Shown here piece after piece: positions 25,870-35,504 of a DNA stretch of 64,000 bases (its first letter is position 1; every line of letters begins with the position of its first letter). The notes below the pieces were generated by a model. That model was not told the DNA's origin and ran no database searches. It saw only the letters and a list, made by a program, of their open reading frames with translations. A program made the position numbers and the translations under genes. The DNA is from Achromobacter sp. UMC71 (GTDB taxonomy: Bacteria; Pseudomonadota; Gammaproteobacteria; Burkholderiales; Burkholderiaceae_B), in the NCBI RefSeq assembly GCF_014170305.1, contig NZ_LZZT01000036.1:33677-97676 (forward strand), read 5' to 3'.

Positions 25870-26763
25870 CTACAGATCGATACGCATCAGGTCATGGGCA
25901 AGACGCAGCGGACCCGCGTAATTCTTGCGGATATCCGCCACGATCTCATCCATCAGGTGCGGCCCCATCAGTTCCACGGGCAGGTGCTTGGACGCTGCGC
26001 GCTTGAGCACCGGACTGGTGGAATCGAAGTGGCCAAAGTGCGTGGCCACCAGGCTCTTCACATTGGCCTGGCGCGCGATCTTGCCCAGATCGGTCGGACT
26101 GGTGTGGGCATAGGTGCCCACGCCCGTCTTGGCGCGATGCGCGATGAACGATTCGGGAAAGGTGCATTCGTGGATGAGCAGGTCGGCATCCCTGGCCAGT
26201 TCTACCATCGCCTCACAGGGCGCGGTGTCGCCGCTGAACGCGATGACCTTGCCTTCGGCCTCGACCCGCACGCCGAAGCACTCGCAGACCTCGCGCGGAA
26301 TGTGCTCCACCCAGTCCACCGAAATGCGCACCTTGTCGTCCTCGAACACCACGCCGGGGCTGACCTCGCGCACGTCCGGCCGCATGGCCTCCAGGTTGCG
26401 CTGGCGCACGGGGTAGGCGGCTCGGGCCTGAAAATCGGTGTGATAGGCGCCGTTTTCGAACAGGTGGTCCACGAAATGCTTCGTGCCCTTCGGGCCCAGC
26501 ACCAGGGGCGAACCTTCCTTGTTGAGTATCCAGCTTGAAATGACGAAATAGGGGTAGTCGCAGATGTGATCGTGATGCAGGTGGGTCAGAAAGACAAAGC
26601 CCACCTTGGCCGGGTCGACGTTGGCGCGAACCATCTGCCGCGTCGCGCCCTCGCCGCAATCGAACAGGTAGTGCCTGTCGTCGTCCAGCGTCAGCAGAAT
26701 GGCTGACTGCCCACGATCGGGATCCGGCAAGGCGGCCCCGGTACCCAGCATGGTGATCTTCAT
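25870..26763 (-). CDS. MBL-fold metallo-hydrolase (RNase Z-like)
   Basis: The product is 297 residues of the metallo-beta-lactamase fold, RNase Z/arylsulfatase-like branch. It begins KITMLGTGAALPDPDRGQSA. Metal ligands are in FLTHLHHDHICDYP near residue 60, the Asp of FSGDTAPC near 200, and His in SLVATHFGHFD near 250. The exosite of true RNase Z is not obvious, so a small-molecule ester or lactone hydrolase is more likely. The ATG at 26763 has AGAGGG six bases upstream. It is divergent from a LysR gene and followed by a Bug protein; the trio may form a catabolic unit. Confidence 0.85.
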   Translation of the reverse strand: MKITMLGTGAALPDPDRGQSAILLTLDDDRHYLFDCGEGATRQMVRANVDPAKVGFVFLTHLHHDHICDYPYFVISSWILNKEGSPLVLGPKGTKHFVDHLFENGAYHTDFQARAAYPVRQRNLEAMRPDVREVSPGVVFEDDKVRISVDWVEHIPREVCECFGVRVEAEGKVIAFSGDTAPCEAMVELARDADLLIHECTFPESFIAHRAKTGVGTYAHTSPTDLGKIARQANVKSLVATHFGHFDSTSPVLKRAASKHLPVELMGPHLMDEIVADIRKNYAGPLRLAHDLMRIDL

Positions 26764-26884
26764 CGGTAACCCTCTTTGGTCAAGAACGCGGAATGGGTGT
26801 GTCTGCCGGGTCAGTATAGGAAGGGAGTGCATACTCATTGATCAATTATTAGAATGCTGTGAAAACCTATGGGAATCACTAACT

Positions 26885-27853
26885 ATGTCTGCCAGTCCCC
26901 GGATTCCTGATCTTCGCCACATCAGCGGACGCTTGCGTCTGCGCCACCTGGATCTGCTGCAGGCCCTGCATGCGCTGGGTAGCGTGCATAAAGCCGCGGC
27001 GCGGTTGGGCATGACGCAACCCGCGGCCAGCAAGCTGCTGCTGGAACTCGAGGATATGTTTGGCGTGGCCCTGTTCGTGCGCTCGCGGCGCGGCATCACG
27101 CCGACGGCGTTCGGACGTGCGTTGGCCAGCAAGACGGACGTGCTGCTGGCGGACCTGGCTGGCGCTCGCCATGAGATTGCCGCGCTGGCCGCCGGCGCCT
27201 GCGGCCGTATCCGCGTTGGCGTGCAGCCGGTGGCGCTACCGGTGCTGGTGCCGCGCGCCATCCAGCGGATGCGGCTGGATGGCCCGGGCGTCACCGTCAT
27301 GCTGCACGAAGACACCCATGACGCACTGTTGGCCAGCCTGGCCCGCGGCGAACTCGATTGCGTGGTGGGGCGGCTGATGCTGGGCGCGGCCCAAGCCATG
27401 TTCCGGACCGAGATGCTGTATGACGAACCGATTTGCGTGGTGGCACGGGCGGGGCATCCCCTTGCGAGGTCCACTCGCATTACCGCCGAGTCGCTCGCCA
27501 AGCAGGACTGGATCCTGCCGCCGCCCGAAGCGCCTTTGCGTCAGCGCATCGATGCCTATTTCGCGCAGCAGGGCCTGGCCTTGCCGGCTCCCATTGCGGA
27601 ATCGGTGTCGTTGCTGGCCAATGAAGTGCTGCTGCGCGGGGCAGACATGCTGGCGGCCATGCCGCGCGCCGTCGCCCACCACTACGCCGAACTGGGCGTG
27701 CTGGCCGTGCTGAAGTTCAAGCCCGATTGGAGCCTGCCCGCGGTGGGCGTGGTGCAACGGGCGCATCTGGAGCCGGCTCCCGCTTTGGCGCGATTCCTGG
27801 CGGCGTTACGCAGCGAAGCGCAGGCGTTGCGGGGCGCGGCCGCGCCCGCTTGA
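26885..27853 (+). CDS. LysR family regulator (PcaQ/GbpR-like)
   Basis: The product is 322 residues. The HTH is LRLRHLDLLQALHALGSVHK with MTQPAASKLLLELEDMFGVA, and the effector domain runs from CGRIRVGVQPVALPVLVPRA to the end. The arrangement of the first 60 residues is like PcaQ and galactose-binding-protein regulators. The 121-base gap to the divergent metallo-hydrolase gene contains the palindrome ATTGATCAAT (26837-26846), which may be part of its operator. Likely target: the hydrolase/Bug operon. Confidence 0.85.
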   Translation: MSASPRIPDLRHISGRLRLRHLDLLQALHALGSVHKAAARLGMTQPAASKLLLELEDMFGVALFVRSRRGITPTAFGRALASKTDVLLADLAGARHEIAALAAGACGRIRVGVQPVALPVLVPRAIQRMRLDGPGVTVMLHEDTHDALLASLARGELDCVVGRLMLGAAQAMFRTEMLYDEPICVVARAGHPLARSTRITAESLAKQDWILPPPEAPLRQRIDAYFAQQGLALPAPIAESVSLLANEVLLRGADMLAAMPRAVAHHYAELGVLAVLKFKPDWSLPAVGVVQRAHLEPAPALARFLAALRSEAQALRGAAAPA

Positions 27854-27929
27854 CCTTGCCACGGTGGTCAGCTTCAGGCTGTGGGCATGATTCGGTCCAG
27901 ACCTGGACAGACGCGAAAGGTGCCCTGAT

Positions 27930-28268
27930 ATGCCAAAGATTACCGTTCTTCCCCATCCCGACCTCGCGCCCGCCGGCGCTGTCCTGGACGTACCGGCTGG
28001 GACCACCATTTGCGATGCCTTGCTCGATCACGGCATCGAGATCGAACACGCTTGCGAGCAAAGCCGCGCCTGCACGACGTGTCACTGCATCGTTCGCCAG
28101 GGCTTCGACGGGCTCGATGCGCCGGATGAAAACGAGGAAGACCTGCTGGACCGCGCCTGGGGGCTGGAGCCGCAGTCGCGCCTGAGCTGCCAGGCGATCG
28201 TGGGGCAGGCGGACCTGACGGTGGATATTCCCAAGTACACGGTCAATCATGCGAAGGAAAATCACTGA
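27930..28268 (+). CDS. fdx: isc-type [2Fe-2S] ferredoxin
   Basis: The product is 112 residues and closely resembles E. coli Fdx over its full length (PKITVLPHPDLAPAGAVL, GIEIEHACEQSRACTTCHC, WGLEPQSRLSCQA). The four cluster ligands are Cys 42, 48, 51 and 87. The extra non-ligand Cys found in the E. coli loop is Arg 46 here. Fdx donates electrons during Fe-S cluster assembly. Unusually, no iscSUA or hscBA gene is nearby; the gene sits between a LysR gene and a YCII gene. It could be a second copy serving another oxidoreductase. Confidence 0.9.
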   Translation: MPKITVLPHPDLAPAGAVLDVPAGTTICDALLDHGIEIEHACEQSRACTTCHCIVRQGFDGLDAPDENEEDLLDRAWGLEPQSRLSCQAIVGQADLTVDIPKYTVNHAKENH

Positions 28269-28347
28269 AGCCACGGGCGCCAATGTCCGCGCAGTCCGTG
28301 CGGACCGCGATGCTGCCGGCGTTGCCTGGGGGGCGCGCCATGCCGTC

Positions 28348-28677
28348 TTATGGTTTTTCCAGGGGCCAGACCTCGACGACGCCGTGCGCAACCGCGCACG
28401 GCGTTCGTGACACGATGTCTATGGCTGCGGCCAGATCGGCCGCTTCGATGATGGAAAAGCCCGCAAGGGGCAAGGGCGATGTCATGTACGGCGCGTTCGT
28501 CGTTGCCACCCCAGCCGCTTCGGTATTGCGCACTTGCACAGGGCTCCCCGCCACGCCCATCAGCACGCCGGCACGCTGCAGGGCCGCGTCATGCGCATGG
28601 GCGGCGTCACGCAGGGCGGGCGGGGTTCGGTCGTAGCCCGCCTGATCGCCATATCCTATTGCTATAAATTTCGGCAT
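28348..28677 (-). CDS. YCII-related domain protein
   Basis: The product is 109 residues with the dimeric alpha/beta ferredoxin-like YciI fold: PKFIAIGYGDQAGYDRTP at the start, the conserved central His in AHAHDAALQRAG, and VEVWPLEKP at the end. This matches the YCII/DGPF group. The biochemical role of the family is unsettled; some members are lactonases or dehalogenase-like, others fused to sigma factors. It is convergent with the ferredoxin gene. Confidence 0.75.
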   Translation of the reverse strand: MPKFIAIGYGDQAGYDRTPPALRDAAHAHDAALQRAGVLMGVAGSPVQVRNTEAAGVATTNAPYMTSPLPLAGFSIIEAADLAAAIDIVSRTPCAVAHGVVEVWPLEKP

Positions 28678-28720
28678 CGGTCATCTCCTTGAGATGCTGA
28701 AATGAAGAGGGTTTCAGAGA

Positions 28721-29095
28721 TCACCAGAGTTTCCACCAAGGCTTCCGGGGCGCGGGCGCTTCCGGGGGCGGAATATGTTCGGGCGGCACACCGGGTTCAA
28801 AGACGTACGTGCCTGTCGGATCCGTGATGACCTGCATTTCCTGGCGAAAATCCGCCAGCTTGCCGAAGAATTCCTTCGCTTCTGGCGGGATGGGCGAGGT
28901 AACGCCCAGGGGCTCGTCCGGCCTTAGTGTCGCGAGCTTGATTTCGGCTCGGCCCGCAAACTCGAAGCCGGGCAGATCGCCATCTGATTCGTGAACCGGC
29001 GCAACGAAGCCGATCTGCCTGAAAAGCGCGAGGGTCTGTTCGACATCGGGTTCGACAAAACCCCTGTCTTCGCCGTCATCCGATACGTGAGTCAT
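28721..29095 (-). CDS. hypothetical protein, 124 residues
   Basis: The product is a small acidic soluble protein ending in a Pro-rich tail and the aromatic sequence APRKPWWKLW. The amino-terminal part has EPDVEQTLALFRQIGFVAPV. The middle reads VTSPIPPEAKEFFGKLADF. No signal, membrane segment or known motif was recognised. The ATG at 29095 has AAGGG eight bases upstream. It is 32 bases from the racemase-family gene on the same strand, and is probably cotranscribed with it. Confidence 0.65.
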   Translation of the reverse strand: MTHVSDDGEDRGFVEPDVEQTLALFRQIGFVAPVHESDGDLPGFEFAGRAEIKLATLRPDEPLGVTSPIPPEAKEFFGKLADFRQEMQVITDPTGTYVFEPGVPPEHIPPPEAPAPRKPWWKLW

Positions 29096-29127
29096 GGGCA
29101 ATCCCTTTGATGAATGTGAATGACAAG

Positions 29128-29835
29128 TCACGCGCCTTGCAACGCCCGCCCCAGCGCCGCCCGCGCCAGGATGCGGGTGGAATCCAGCGTCGGCAGCGCG
29201 CAGTTGCCGTCGTTCAGCACCAGCGGCAATTCCGTGCAGCCCAGCACTACCGCGTCGCAGCCGGCGTCGCGCAGCCGCTCGATCACGCCTTGCAGCAGCG
29301 CCACCGAGGCGGGCCGGAAATCGCCGTAGACCAGTTCGTCCATGATGACGCGGGCCAGCAGGTCGCGGTCGGATTCGGACGGGCGCACGAACGCCAGGCC
29401 CTGGGCCGCCAGCTTGTCGGGATAGACGCTGCTGTCCACCAGCCAGCGCGTGCCCATGATGCCGATGCGGCGAAAGCCGCGCTTGGCCGCCTCGGCGGCG
29501 ACTTCTTCGGCGATATGCAGCCAGGGCAGGGGCGAGCGCGGCAGCACGGGGTCCAGCGCCTGGTGGATGGTGTTGTCGGGGCAGATCAGGAAGTCGGCGC
29601 CGGCGCGCGCCAGCTTGCCGGCCGACGACAGCATCAGCGCGCCCACGCCGGCCAGGTTGCCCTGGTTGAGGCACGCCACGTAATCGGCCAGCGAATAGGT
29701 ATGCAGCGAGACCTGGGGATGGGCATGCGGGCCCATCCGCTGCGCGCCTTCGGCGCAGATCGTGCGGTAGCAGAGGGCGGCGCCTTCGGCCGAGCAGGCG
29801 ACGATGCCGATGTGCAGGGGCGGGCGGTCGGACAT
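29128..29835 (-). CDS. aspartate/glutamate racemase family protein
   Basis: The product is 235 residues. The first half has LHIGIVACSAEGAALCYRT and ICPDNTIHQALD; the second half holds the catalytic Cys in VVLGCTELPLVL near residue 195. The first-half active-site position (PDNT) matches aspartate-racemase-type members rather than MurI, and no murein context exists. It probably acts cofactor-free on aspartate, glutamate or a hydantoin-like compound. The start ATG at 29835 follows AAGGAG. Confidence 0.85.
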   Translation of the reverse strand: MSDRPPLHIGIVACSAEGAALCYRTICAEGAQRMGPHAHPQVSLHTYSLADYVACLNQGNLAGVGALMLSSAGKLARAGADFLICPDNTIHQALDPVLPRSPLPWLHIAEEVAAEAAKRGFRRIGIMGTRWLVDSSVYPDKLAAQGLAFVRPSESDRDLLARVIMDELVYGDFRPASVALLQGVIERLRDAGCDAVVLGCTELPLVLNDGNCALPTLDSTRILARAALGRALQGA

Positions 29836-29923
29836 GCGGGCTTTCTCCTTGGGTGTCCTGGACGGGCTTGCCTGATGAGCTTACCTGGTCGAATGACGGT
29901 GTGAGTTCACCCGGGGTGCAACG

Positions 29924-30382
29924 CTACTCAGCCGCGCTTTTCGTCAACGCCCGCACATGCCGGGCGATGCCGCGGAACTGTTCGGCCATGACGTCCTGCT
30001 GCGCCTGCGGCAGCCGCGACAGGAACAGCTCATCGATCGCCGGTCCGTAGATCTTCCACATCTTGCGCCGCAACGCCAGGCCATCCGGCGTGATGCGGGC
30101 AAAGGTCGCGCGCCGGTCTTCGTCGCTGCGGAACCGCTCGACCAGCCCGGCCGCCTCGATCCGGTCCATCAGCCGCGTCAGGTTGTAGCGCGCGATGACC
30201 ATGCGTTCGGCCATCTCGAACATGCGGGCGGTGCCTTGCGGCGCGCGTTCCAGCGCCCACAGCGCGTCGTACCACGCGAGCGGCGGCAGGCCGGCGGCGG
30301 ACAGTCTTTTCTCGATCTCTTCCACCACCAGCGCGTGCGCGGTCAGAAAGAGGCTCCACGCATCGGGCTTGCCCGTGGCCAT
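29924..30382 (-). CDS. MarR family transcriptional regulator
   Basis: The product is 152 residues with the MarR dimer/wing layout: helix LFLTAHALVVEEIEKRLS, recognition helix VIARYNLTRLMDRIEAAGLV and wing RFRSDEDRRATFARITPDG. I use the ATG at 30382 because the upstream extension runs through the operator-like region. It is divergent from the AceE-type gene. The intergenic region carries several TGCAATTG-like half-sites that fit a MarR operator. It therefore likely represses the E1 gene and itself. Confidence 0.85.
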   Translation of the reverse strand: MATGKPDAWSLFLTAHALVVEEIEKRLSAAGLPPLAWYDALWALERAPQGTARMFEMAERMVIARYNLTRLMDRIEAAGLVERFRSDEDRRATFARITPDGLALRRKMWKIYGPAIDELFLSRLPQAQQDVMAEQFRGIARHVRALTKSAAE

Positions 30383-30486
30383 GCGGTCGTTTCCTTGTCT
30401 AGAGATGTCACTGCCGCGATTGTAGAGGCGGCGGCCGGCAAATCCCCTGATAGTTGCACTTGCAATTGTTCGGGAACCTTCATACG

Positions 30487-30515
30487 ATTGCAATTGCACA
30501 TTATGCAAATGCAAT
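30487..30515. promoter_or_regulatory. candidate MarR operator
   Basis: ATTGCAATTGCA (30487-30498) and TGCAAATGCAAT (30504-30515) are inverted repeats matching at 11 of 12 positions with a five-base spacer. Another related half-site group, TTGCACTTGCAATTG, lies at about 30453-30467. Both are between the divergent marR and AceE-type genes. Symmetry and location fit MarR binding. Confidence 0.6.
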
Positions 30516-30582
30516 TCACGATGTGAAATGAAGGCGCCGGCCCATTCCGTTCAGGCGCCGCTTTCCCCAAAGGAGGATGCCC

Positions 30583-33246
30583 ATGGAAACCGAGATCGAC
30601 CCTATCGACGCCGACCCGCAGGAAACCCGGGAATGGCTGGAGGCGATGCAGGCGGTGCTGGCCCACGAAGGCCTGCCGCGCACGCACTATCTGCTGGACC
30701 AGCTGATCAACCAGGATCGCGCGCGCCTGGGCGGTTACGCCGCGCCGGGCGCCACGCCCTACGTGAACTCGATCAGCCCGGCGGCGCAGGCGCCGTTTCC
30801 GGGCGACGTGGGCATCGAGTCCCGGCTGGACGCCTACCTGCGCTGGAACGCGATGGCCATGGTGCTGCGCGCGGGCAAGACGTCGGGGGTGGGCGGGCAC
30901 ATCGCGACCTACGCGTCGGCGACGACCCTGTATGAAACGGGTTTTCGCCATTTCTTCCGCGCGGCCACGCCGGATTACCTGGGCGACATGCTCTACATCC
31001 AGGGGCATTCGGCGCCGGGCATCTATGCCCGCGCCTATCTGGAAGGCCGCATCTCGGAAACGGAACTGGATCGCTTCCGCCGCGAGATCGGCGGCGGCGG
31101 GCTGGCCTCGTATCCGCACCCGCGCACCATGCCGGGCTTCTGGCAGTTTCCGACCGTGTCGATGGGGCTGGGGCCGCTGATGGCGGCATACCAGGCGCGC
31201 TATATGCGCTACCTGGAAGACCGCGAGTTGATCCCCGCGCAGAACCGCCGGGTGTGGGGCTTTCTGGGCGATGGCGAGCAGGACCAGCCCGAGACGCTGG
31301 CGGCGGTGGCCATGGCCGGGCGCGAAAAGCTGGACAACCTGATCTTCGTGGTCAATTGCAATCTGCAGCGCCTGGACGGCCCGGTGCGCGGCAACGCCAA
31401 GATCATCCAAGAACTCGAAAGCGTGTATCGCGGCGCGGGCTGGAATGTGATCAAGGTGGTCTGGGGCGGCGGTTGGGATGCGCTGCTGGCGCAGGACCAC
31501 GACGGCCGGTTGCGCCGCCGCATGATGCAATGCGTGGACGGCGAATACCAGGTGTTCAAGGCCCGCGGCGGCGCCTATGTGCGCGAGCATTTCTTTGGCG
31601 CGGATCCGGCGCTGCTCGAACGCGTGGCGCATCTGTCCGACGACGAGATCGGGGCGCTGAACCGGGGCGGGCATGACCCGGTCAAGGTGCATGCGGCCTA
31701 TGCCGCGGCGCTGGCCCATCGCGGCCAGCCCACGGTGATCCTGGCCAAGACGGTCAAGGGCTACGGCATGGGGGCGGCCGGCGAGGCGGCCAATACCAAC
31801 CACCAGCAAAAGAAGATGGCGGACCCGGCGGTGCGGGCGTTTCGCGATCGCTTCGGCATTCCCGTGCCGGACGAGCAACTGCCGGAGATTCCCTACATCA
31901 AGCCGGCGCCGGGCAGCGCCGAGCAGGCGTATTTCGAGGCCGGCATCCAGCGCGCGGGCGGCTATTTGCCGCGCCGTCCGGCCGGCCCCGGGCCGCAGGC
32001 CATGCCGGCGCTGGCCGCGTTCGCCTCGCACCTGAAGGGCAGCGACGGGCGCGAGTTTTCCACCACCATGGCGTTCGTGCGCATCCTGGCGCAACTGCTC
32101 AAGGACCCGGACATCGGCGCGAAAGTGGTGCCGATCGTCCCCGATGAATCGCGCACCTTCGGCATGGATGGCATGTTCCGCCAGGTGGGGATCTATTCGC
32201 ACGTGGGCCAGTTGTACACGCCGCAGGACGCGGACCAGCTCAGCGTCTATCGCGAAGACCGGCGCGGCCAGATCCTGCAGGAAGGCATCAACGAGTCGGG
32301 CGCAATGTCGTCATGGATCGCGGCGGCCACGGCCTACAGCACGCATGGCGTGGCGACGATTCCGTTCTACATCTTCTATTCGATGTTCGGCTTCCAGCGC
32401 GTGGGTGACCTGGCCTGGGCGGCCGGCGACATCCGCGCACGCGGCTTCCTGCTGGGCGCCACGTCGGGCCGCACCACCCTGGAAGGCGAAGGGTTGCAGC
32501 ACGACGACGGCCACAGCCATGTGCTGGCGTCGGTGATTCCGTCGTGCGTGGCCTACGATCCGGCCTATGCCTACGAGATCGCGGTGATCGTGCAGGATGG
32601 CCTGCGCCGCATGTACCAGGAAGAGGAAGACGTTTTCTATTACCTGACGCTGATCAACGAAAAGACCGCGCATCCGCCGTTGCCGGCAGGTGCCGAGATC
32701 GGCATCCTCAAGGGCATGTACCGCCTGCGCGAGGGCGGGCCGGGCGAGGTACGCGCCCAACTGCTGGGCAGCGGCGCGATCCTGGCCGAAACGCTGGCCG
32801 CGGCCGAACTGCTGCGGCAAGACTACGGCGTGGCGGCCGACGTCTGGAGCGTCACCAGCTATTCGGAACTGCGGCGCGACGGGCAGGAGACCGAGCGCTG
32901 GAACCGCCTGCACCCGCTGGCCGCGCCGCGGCGGGGCTTTGTCCAGGCGAGCCTGACGGGCAGCGCCGGACCGGTGGTGGCGGCGACCGACTACATGAAG
33001 ACGGTCGCCGAGCAGATCCGCCCCTTCCTGGAAGGCCGCCGCTACGTCACGCTGGGCACCGACGGTTTTGGCCGGTCGGACACCCGGCAGACCTTGCGGG
33101 CGTTCTTCGAGGTAGACCGGCACCACATCGTGCTGGCAACGCTGAAGGCGCTGGCGGACGAGGGCACGGTGCCGCGGGAACAGGCGGCGGATGCGATCCA
33201 CCGCTACGGGCTGGACCCGGAAGCCGTGTCGGCGGCGTTGCCGTGA
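30583..33246 (+). CDS. pyruvate dehydrogenase-type E1 (AceE/MdeB-like), orphan
   Basis: The product is 887 residues, the homodimeric AceE type of 2-oxoacid dehydrogenase E1. The ThDP/Mg motif is GFLGDGEQDQPETLAAVAMA to VVNCNLQRLDGPVRGN (about residues 225-270). GHSAPGIYARAYLEGR and the second-half ESGAMSSWIAAATAYS are also AceE-like. AGGAGG lies six bases before the ATG at 30583; the earlier ATG at 30577 abuts it and is unlikely. No E2 or E3 gene is adjacent, so this is not the housekeeping PDH operon. Pseudomonas MdeB, an AceE homologue proposed to act on 2-oxobutyrate, is a model. MarR control is likely. Confidence 0.85.
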   Translation: METEIDPIDADPQETREWLEAMQAVLAHEGLPRTHYLLDQLINQDRARLGGYAAPGATPYVNSISPAAQAPFPGDVGIESRLDAYLRWNAMAMVLRAGKTSGVGGHIATYASATTLYETGFRHFFRAATPDYLGDMLYIQGHSAPGIYARAYLEGRISETELDRFRREIGGGGLASYPHPRTMPGFWQFPTVSMGLGPLMAAYQARYMRYLEDRELIPAQNRRVWGFLGDGEQDQPETLAAVAMAGREKLDNLIFVVNCNLQRLDGPVRGNAKIIQELESVYRGAGWNVIKVVWGGGWDALLAQDHDGRLRRRMMQCVDGEYQVFKARGGAYVREHFFGADPALLERVAHLSDDEIGALNRGGHDPVKVHAAYAAALAHRGQPTVILAKTVKGYGMGAAGEAANTNHQQKKMADPAVRAFRDRFGIPVPDEQLPEIPYIKPAPGSAEQAYFEAGIQRAGGYLPRRPAGPGPQAMPALAAFASHLKGSDGREFSTTMAFVRILAQLLKDPDIGAKVVPIVPDESRTFGMDGMFRQVGIYSHVGQLYTPQDADQLSVYREDRRGQILQEGINESGAMSSWIAAATAYSTHGVATIPFYIFYSMFGFQRVGDLAWAAGDIRARGFLLGATSGRTTLEGEGLQHDDGHSHVLASVIPSCVAYDPAYAYEIAVIVQDGLRRMYQEEEDVFYYLTLINEKTAHPPLPAGAEIGILKGMYRLREGGPGEVRAQLLGSGAILAETLAAAELLRQDYGVAADVWSVTSYSELRRDGQETERWNRLHPLAAPRRGFVQASLTGSAGPVVAATDYMKTVAEQIRPFLEGRRYVTLGTDGFGRSDTRQTLRAFFEVDRHHIVLATLKALADEGTVPREQAADAIHRYGLDPEAVSAALP

Positions 33247-33320
33247 TCAGGCCTCGAAGGCGGGCGGCGGCGCAATCCATGGCCGCCCGGCCCGTTCAAG
33301 CCAAGGCAGGCATTGCGTGA

Positions 33321-33944
33321 TCAGGCGCGGCGCGCCAGCAAGGCCCAGATGCCCGCGGCCGACAGCAGCGCGCCGCCGCCCAGGTTGAAGCCCCGCTGCG
33401 CCCGGGGCGATGCCAGCAGGCGGCGGGCCGAGCCGGCGAACAGCGCGTAGAGCGTGGCGTTGATGCCGGCGCAGGCCACGAAGGTGGCCGACAGCGTCCA
33501 CAACTGGCGCGAGACGTCGCCGGTCGGGTTGATGAACTGGGGCAGGAAGGCGACAAAGAAGATGATGCCCTTGGGGTTCAGCGCGGTCACCAGGTAGGTG
33601 TTGGCGAACAGCTTCCAGCGCGAACCGGCCTCGCCGGCCTGCGGCAAGGTGGCGGGCGACACGCCGGCGCGCAGCAGCTTGAAGCCCAGGTACAGCAGAT
33701 ACAGGCCGCCCACGGTCTTGACCACGGTGAACCAGAACGCCGACGCCGACAGCAGGGCGCCCAGGCCCAGCAGCGACAGCGCCAGCGCGGTGGAATCGCC
33801 CAGCGCCACGGCCAGCACCAGCGGCAGGCGGGCGCGCTTGCCGTGGGTGATGGAATAGCTGATGACGGTCAGGATGGTGGGGCCAGGCAGCATCACCAGC
33901 AGGGCGGATGCGCCCAGGAAGGCCAGCCAGGTTTCCAGCGACAT
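33321..33944 (-). CDS. LysE family amino-acid exporter (1)
   Basis: The product is 207 residues with six hydrophobic segments and the LysE/RhtB signatures [20 protein letters not shown] at the start and [20 protein letters not shown] near residue 115. It exports amino acids or related compounds across the inner membrane. The ATG at 33944 has GGAG upstream. It is divergent from the glutathione reductase gene and convergent with the E1 gene. It is one of three LysE-family genes within 4.6 kb; they are not close copies. Confidence 0.85.
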   Translation of the reverse strand: MSLETWLAFLGASALLVMLPGPTILTVISYSITHGKRARLPLVLAVALGDSTALALSLLGLGALLSASAFWFTVVKTVGGLYLLYLGFKLLRAGVSPATLPQAGEAGSRWKLFANTYLVTALNPKGIIFFVAFLPQFINPTGDVSRQLWTLSATFVACAGINATLYALFAGSARRLLASPRAQRGFNLGGGALLSAAGIWALLARRA

Positions 33945-34083
33945 GGGTCTTGCTCCAGGGAAAAGGAGGGCGGCGGCGTCGCCCTGGCGGTCAATGTATC
34001 GCAAGGTCCGGCGGCCGTGGTGCAAAATAGGGGTTTCCCGGACAGTGAGCGCGGCGCCGGACGGCGGCTGCGAAGGAAACACC

Positions 34084-35442
34084 ATGGCATTCGATTTTGA
34101 CCTGTTTGTGATCGGCGCGGGCTCGGGCGGCGTGCGCGCGGCCCGTTTCGCGGCCGGTTTCGGCGCCCGCGTGGCCGTGGCGGAAAGCCGCTATCTGGGC
34201 GGCACTTGCGTCAACGTGGGCTGCGTGCCCAAGAAGCTCCTGGTCTACGGCGCCCACTACAGCGAAGATTTCGAGCAGGCGCACGGCTTTGGCTGGACCG
34301 CCGGCGAACCCAGCTTCGACTGGGCGACGCTGATCGCCAACAAAAACCGCGAGATCCAGCGCCTTAACGGCATTTACCGCAATTTGCTGGTCAATAGCGG
34401 CGTGACGCTGCTCGAAGCCCACGCCCGCATCAAGGACCCGCACACCGTCGAGGTCGACGGCAAGTCCTACACCGCCGCCCATATCCTGGTGGCCACGGGC
34501 GGCTGGCCGCAGGTGCCGGACCTTCCCGGCAAGGAACACGCCATCACCTCGAACGAGGCGTTCTTCCTGCCCGCGCTGCCCAAGCGCGTGCTGGTGGTGG
34601 GCGGCGGCTACATCGCGGTGGAATTCGCTTCTATTTTCAATGGCATGGGCGCGCAGACCACGCAGGTCTACCGTGGCCCGCTGTTCCTGCGCGGCTTTGA
34701 TGGCGCGGTGCGCGAACATCTGCGCGACGAGCTCACCAAGAAGGGCATCGACCTGCGCTTTGACGCCGAGGTCGCGCGCATCGACAAGCGCGCCGACGGC
34801 ACGCTTGCCGCCACGCTGAAGGACGGCTCGGTGATCGAGACCGATTGCGTGTTCTACGCCACCGGCCGCCGTCCGATGCTGGACAACCTGGGGCTGGAAA
34901 ACACCGGCGTGAAGCTGAACGACAAGGGCTTCATCGACGTGGACGACGAATACCGCACGGCCGAGCCGTCGATCCTGGCGCTGGGCGACGTCATCGGCCG
35001 GGTGCCGCTGACGCCGGTGGCGCTGGCCGAGGGCATGGCGGTGGCGCGCCGCCTGTTCCGTCCCGAGGAATACCGCAAGGTGGACTACAAGCTGATCCCG
35101 ACCGCCGTGTTCAGCCTGCCCAATATCGGCACGGTGGGCCTGACCACCGAAGAGGCGCGCGAGGCCGGCCACGAGATCAAGCTGTTCGAAAGCCGTTTCC
35201 GCCCGATGAAGCTGACGCTGACCGAGTCGCAGGAAAAGACCCTGATGAAGCTGATTGTGGACGCCAAGACCGACCGTGTGCTGGGCGTGCACATGGTGGG
35301 CCCGGATGCCGGCGAGATCGTGCAGGGCATCGCCATCGCGCTGAAGGCGGGCGCCACCAAGCAGGTGTTCGACGAGACCATCGGGATCCATCCGACGGCG
35401 GCCGAAGAGTTCGTGACGCTGCGCACGCCGGTCGCGAACTAG
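34084..35442 (+). CDS. gor: glutathione-disulfide reductase
   Basis: The product is 452 residues. The FAD motif is [20 protein letters not shown], and the redox-active disulfide is in [14 protein letters not shown] (Cys about 42 and 47). The NADPH motif [14 protein letters not shown] is near 175 and the dimer-interface catalytic His is in [13 protein letters not shown]. This matches the bacterial Gor type rather than lipoamide dehydrogenase, which has a different interface ending. It keeps glutathione reduced in the cytosol using NADPH. The ATG at 34084 has AAGGA seven bases upstream. Confidence 0.9.
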   Translation: MAFDFDLFVIGAGSGGVRAARFAAGFGARVAVAESRYLGGTCVNVGCVPKKLLVYGAHYSEDFEQAHGFGWTAGEPSFDWATLIANKNREIQRLNGIYRNLLVNSGVTLLEAHARIKDPHTVEVDGKSYTAAHILVATGGWPQVPDLPGKEHAITSNEAFFLPALPKRVLVVGGGYIAVEFASIFNGMGAQTTQVYRGPLFLRGFDGAVREHLRDELTKKGIDLRFDAEVARIDKRADGTLAATLKDGSVIETDCVFYATGRRPMLDNLGLENTGVKLNDKGFIDVDDEYRTAEPSILALGDVIGRVPLTPVALAEGMAVARRLFRPEEYRKVDYKLIPTAVFSLPNIGTVGLTTEEAREAGHEIKLFESRFRPMKLTLTESQEKTLMKLIVDAKTDRVLGVHMVGPDAGEIVQGIAIALKAGATKQVFDETIGIHPTAAEEFVTLRTPVAN

Positions 35443-35504
35443 GGCAGGCCGGCGCCCGCGCCGGTCCAGGCGGCGCGGGGGGCCTGGCGCGGACATCGTC
35501 CGCG

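Noticed and set aside
30577..30582. ATG at 30577 as the start of the AceE-type gene
   Set aside because: It abuts AGGAGG with no spacing; the next ATG at 30583 has ideal six-base spacing.
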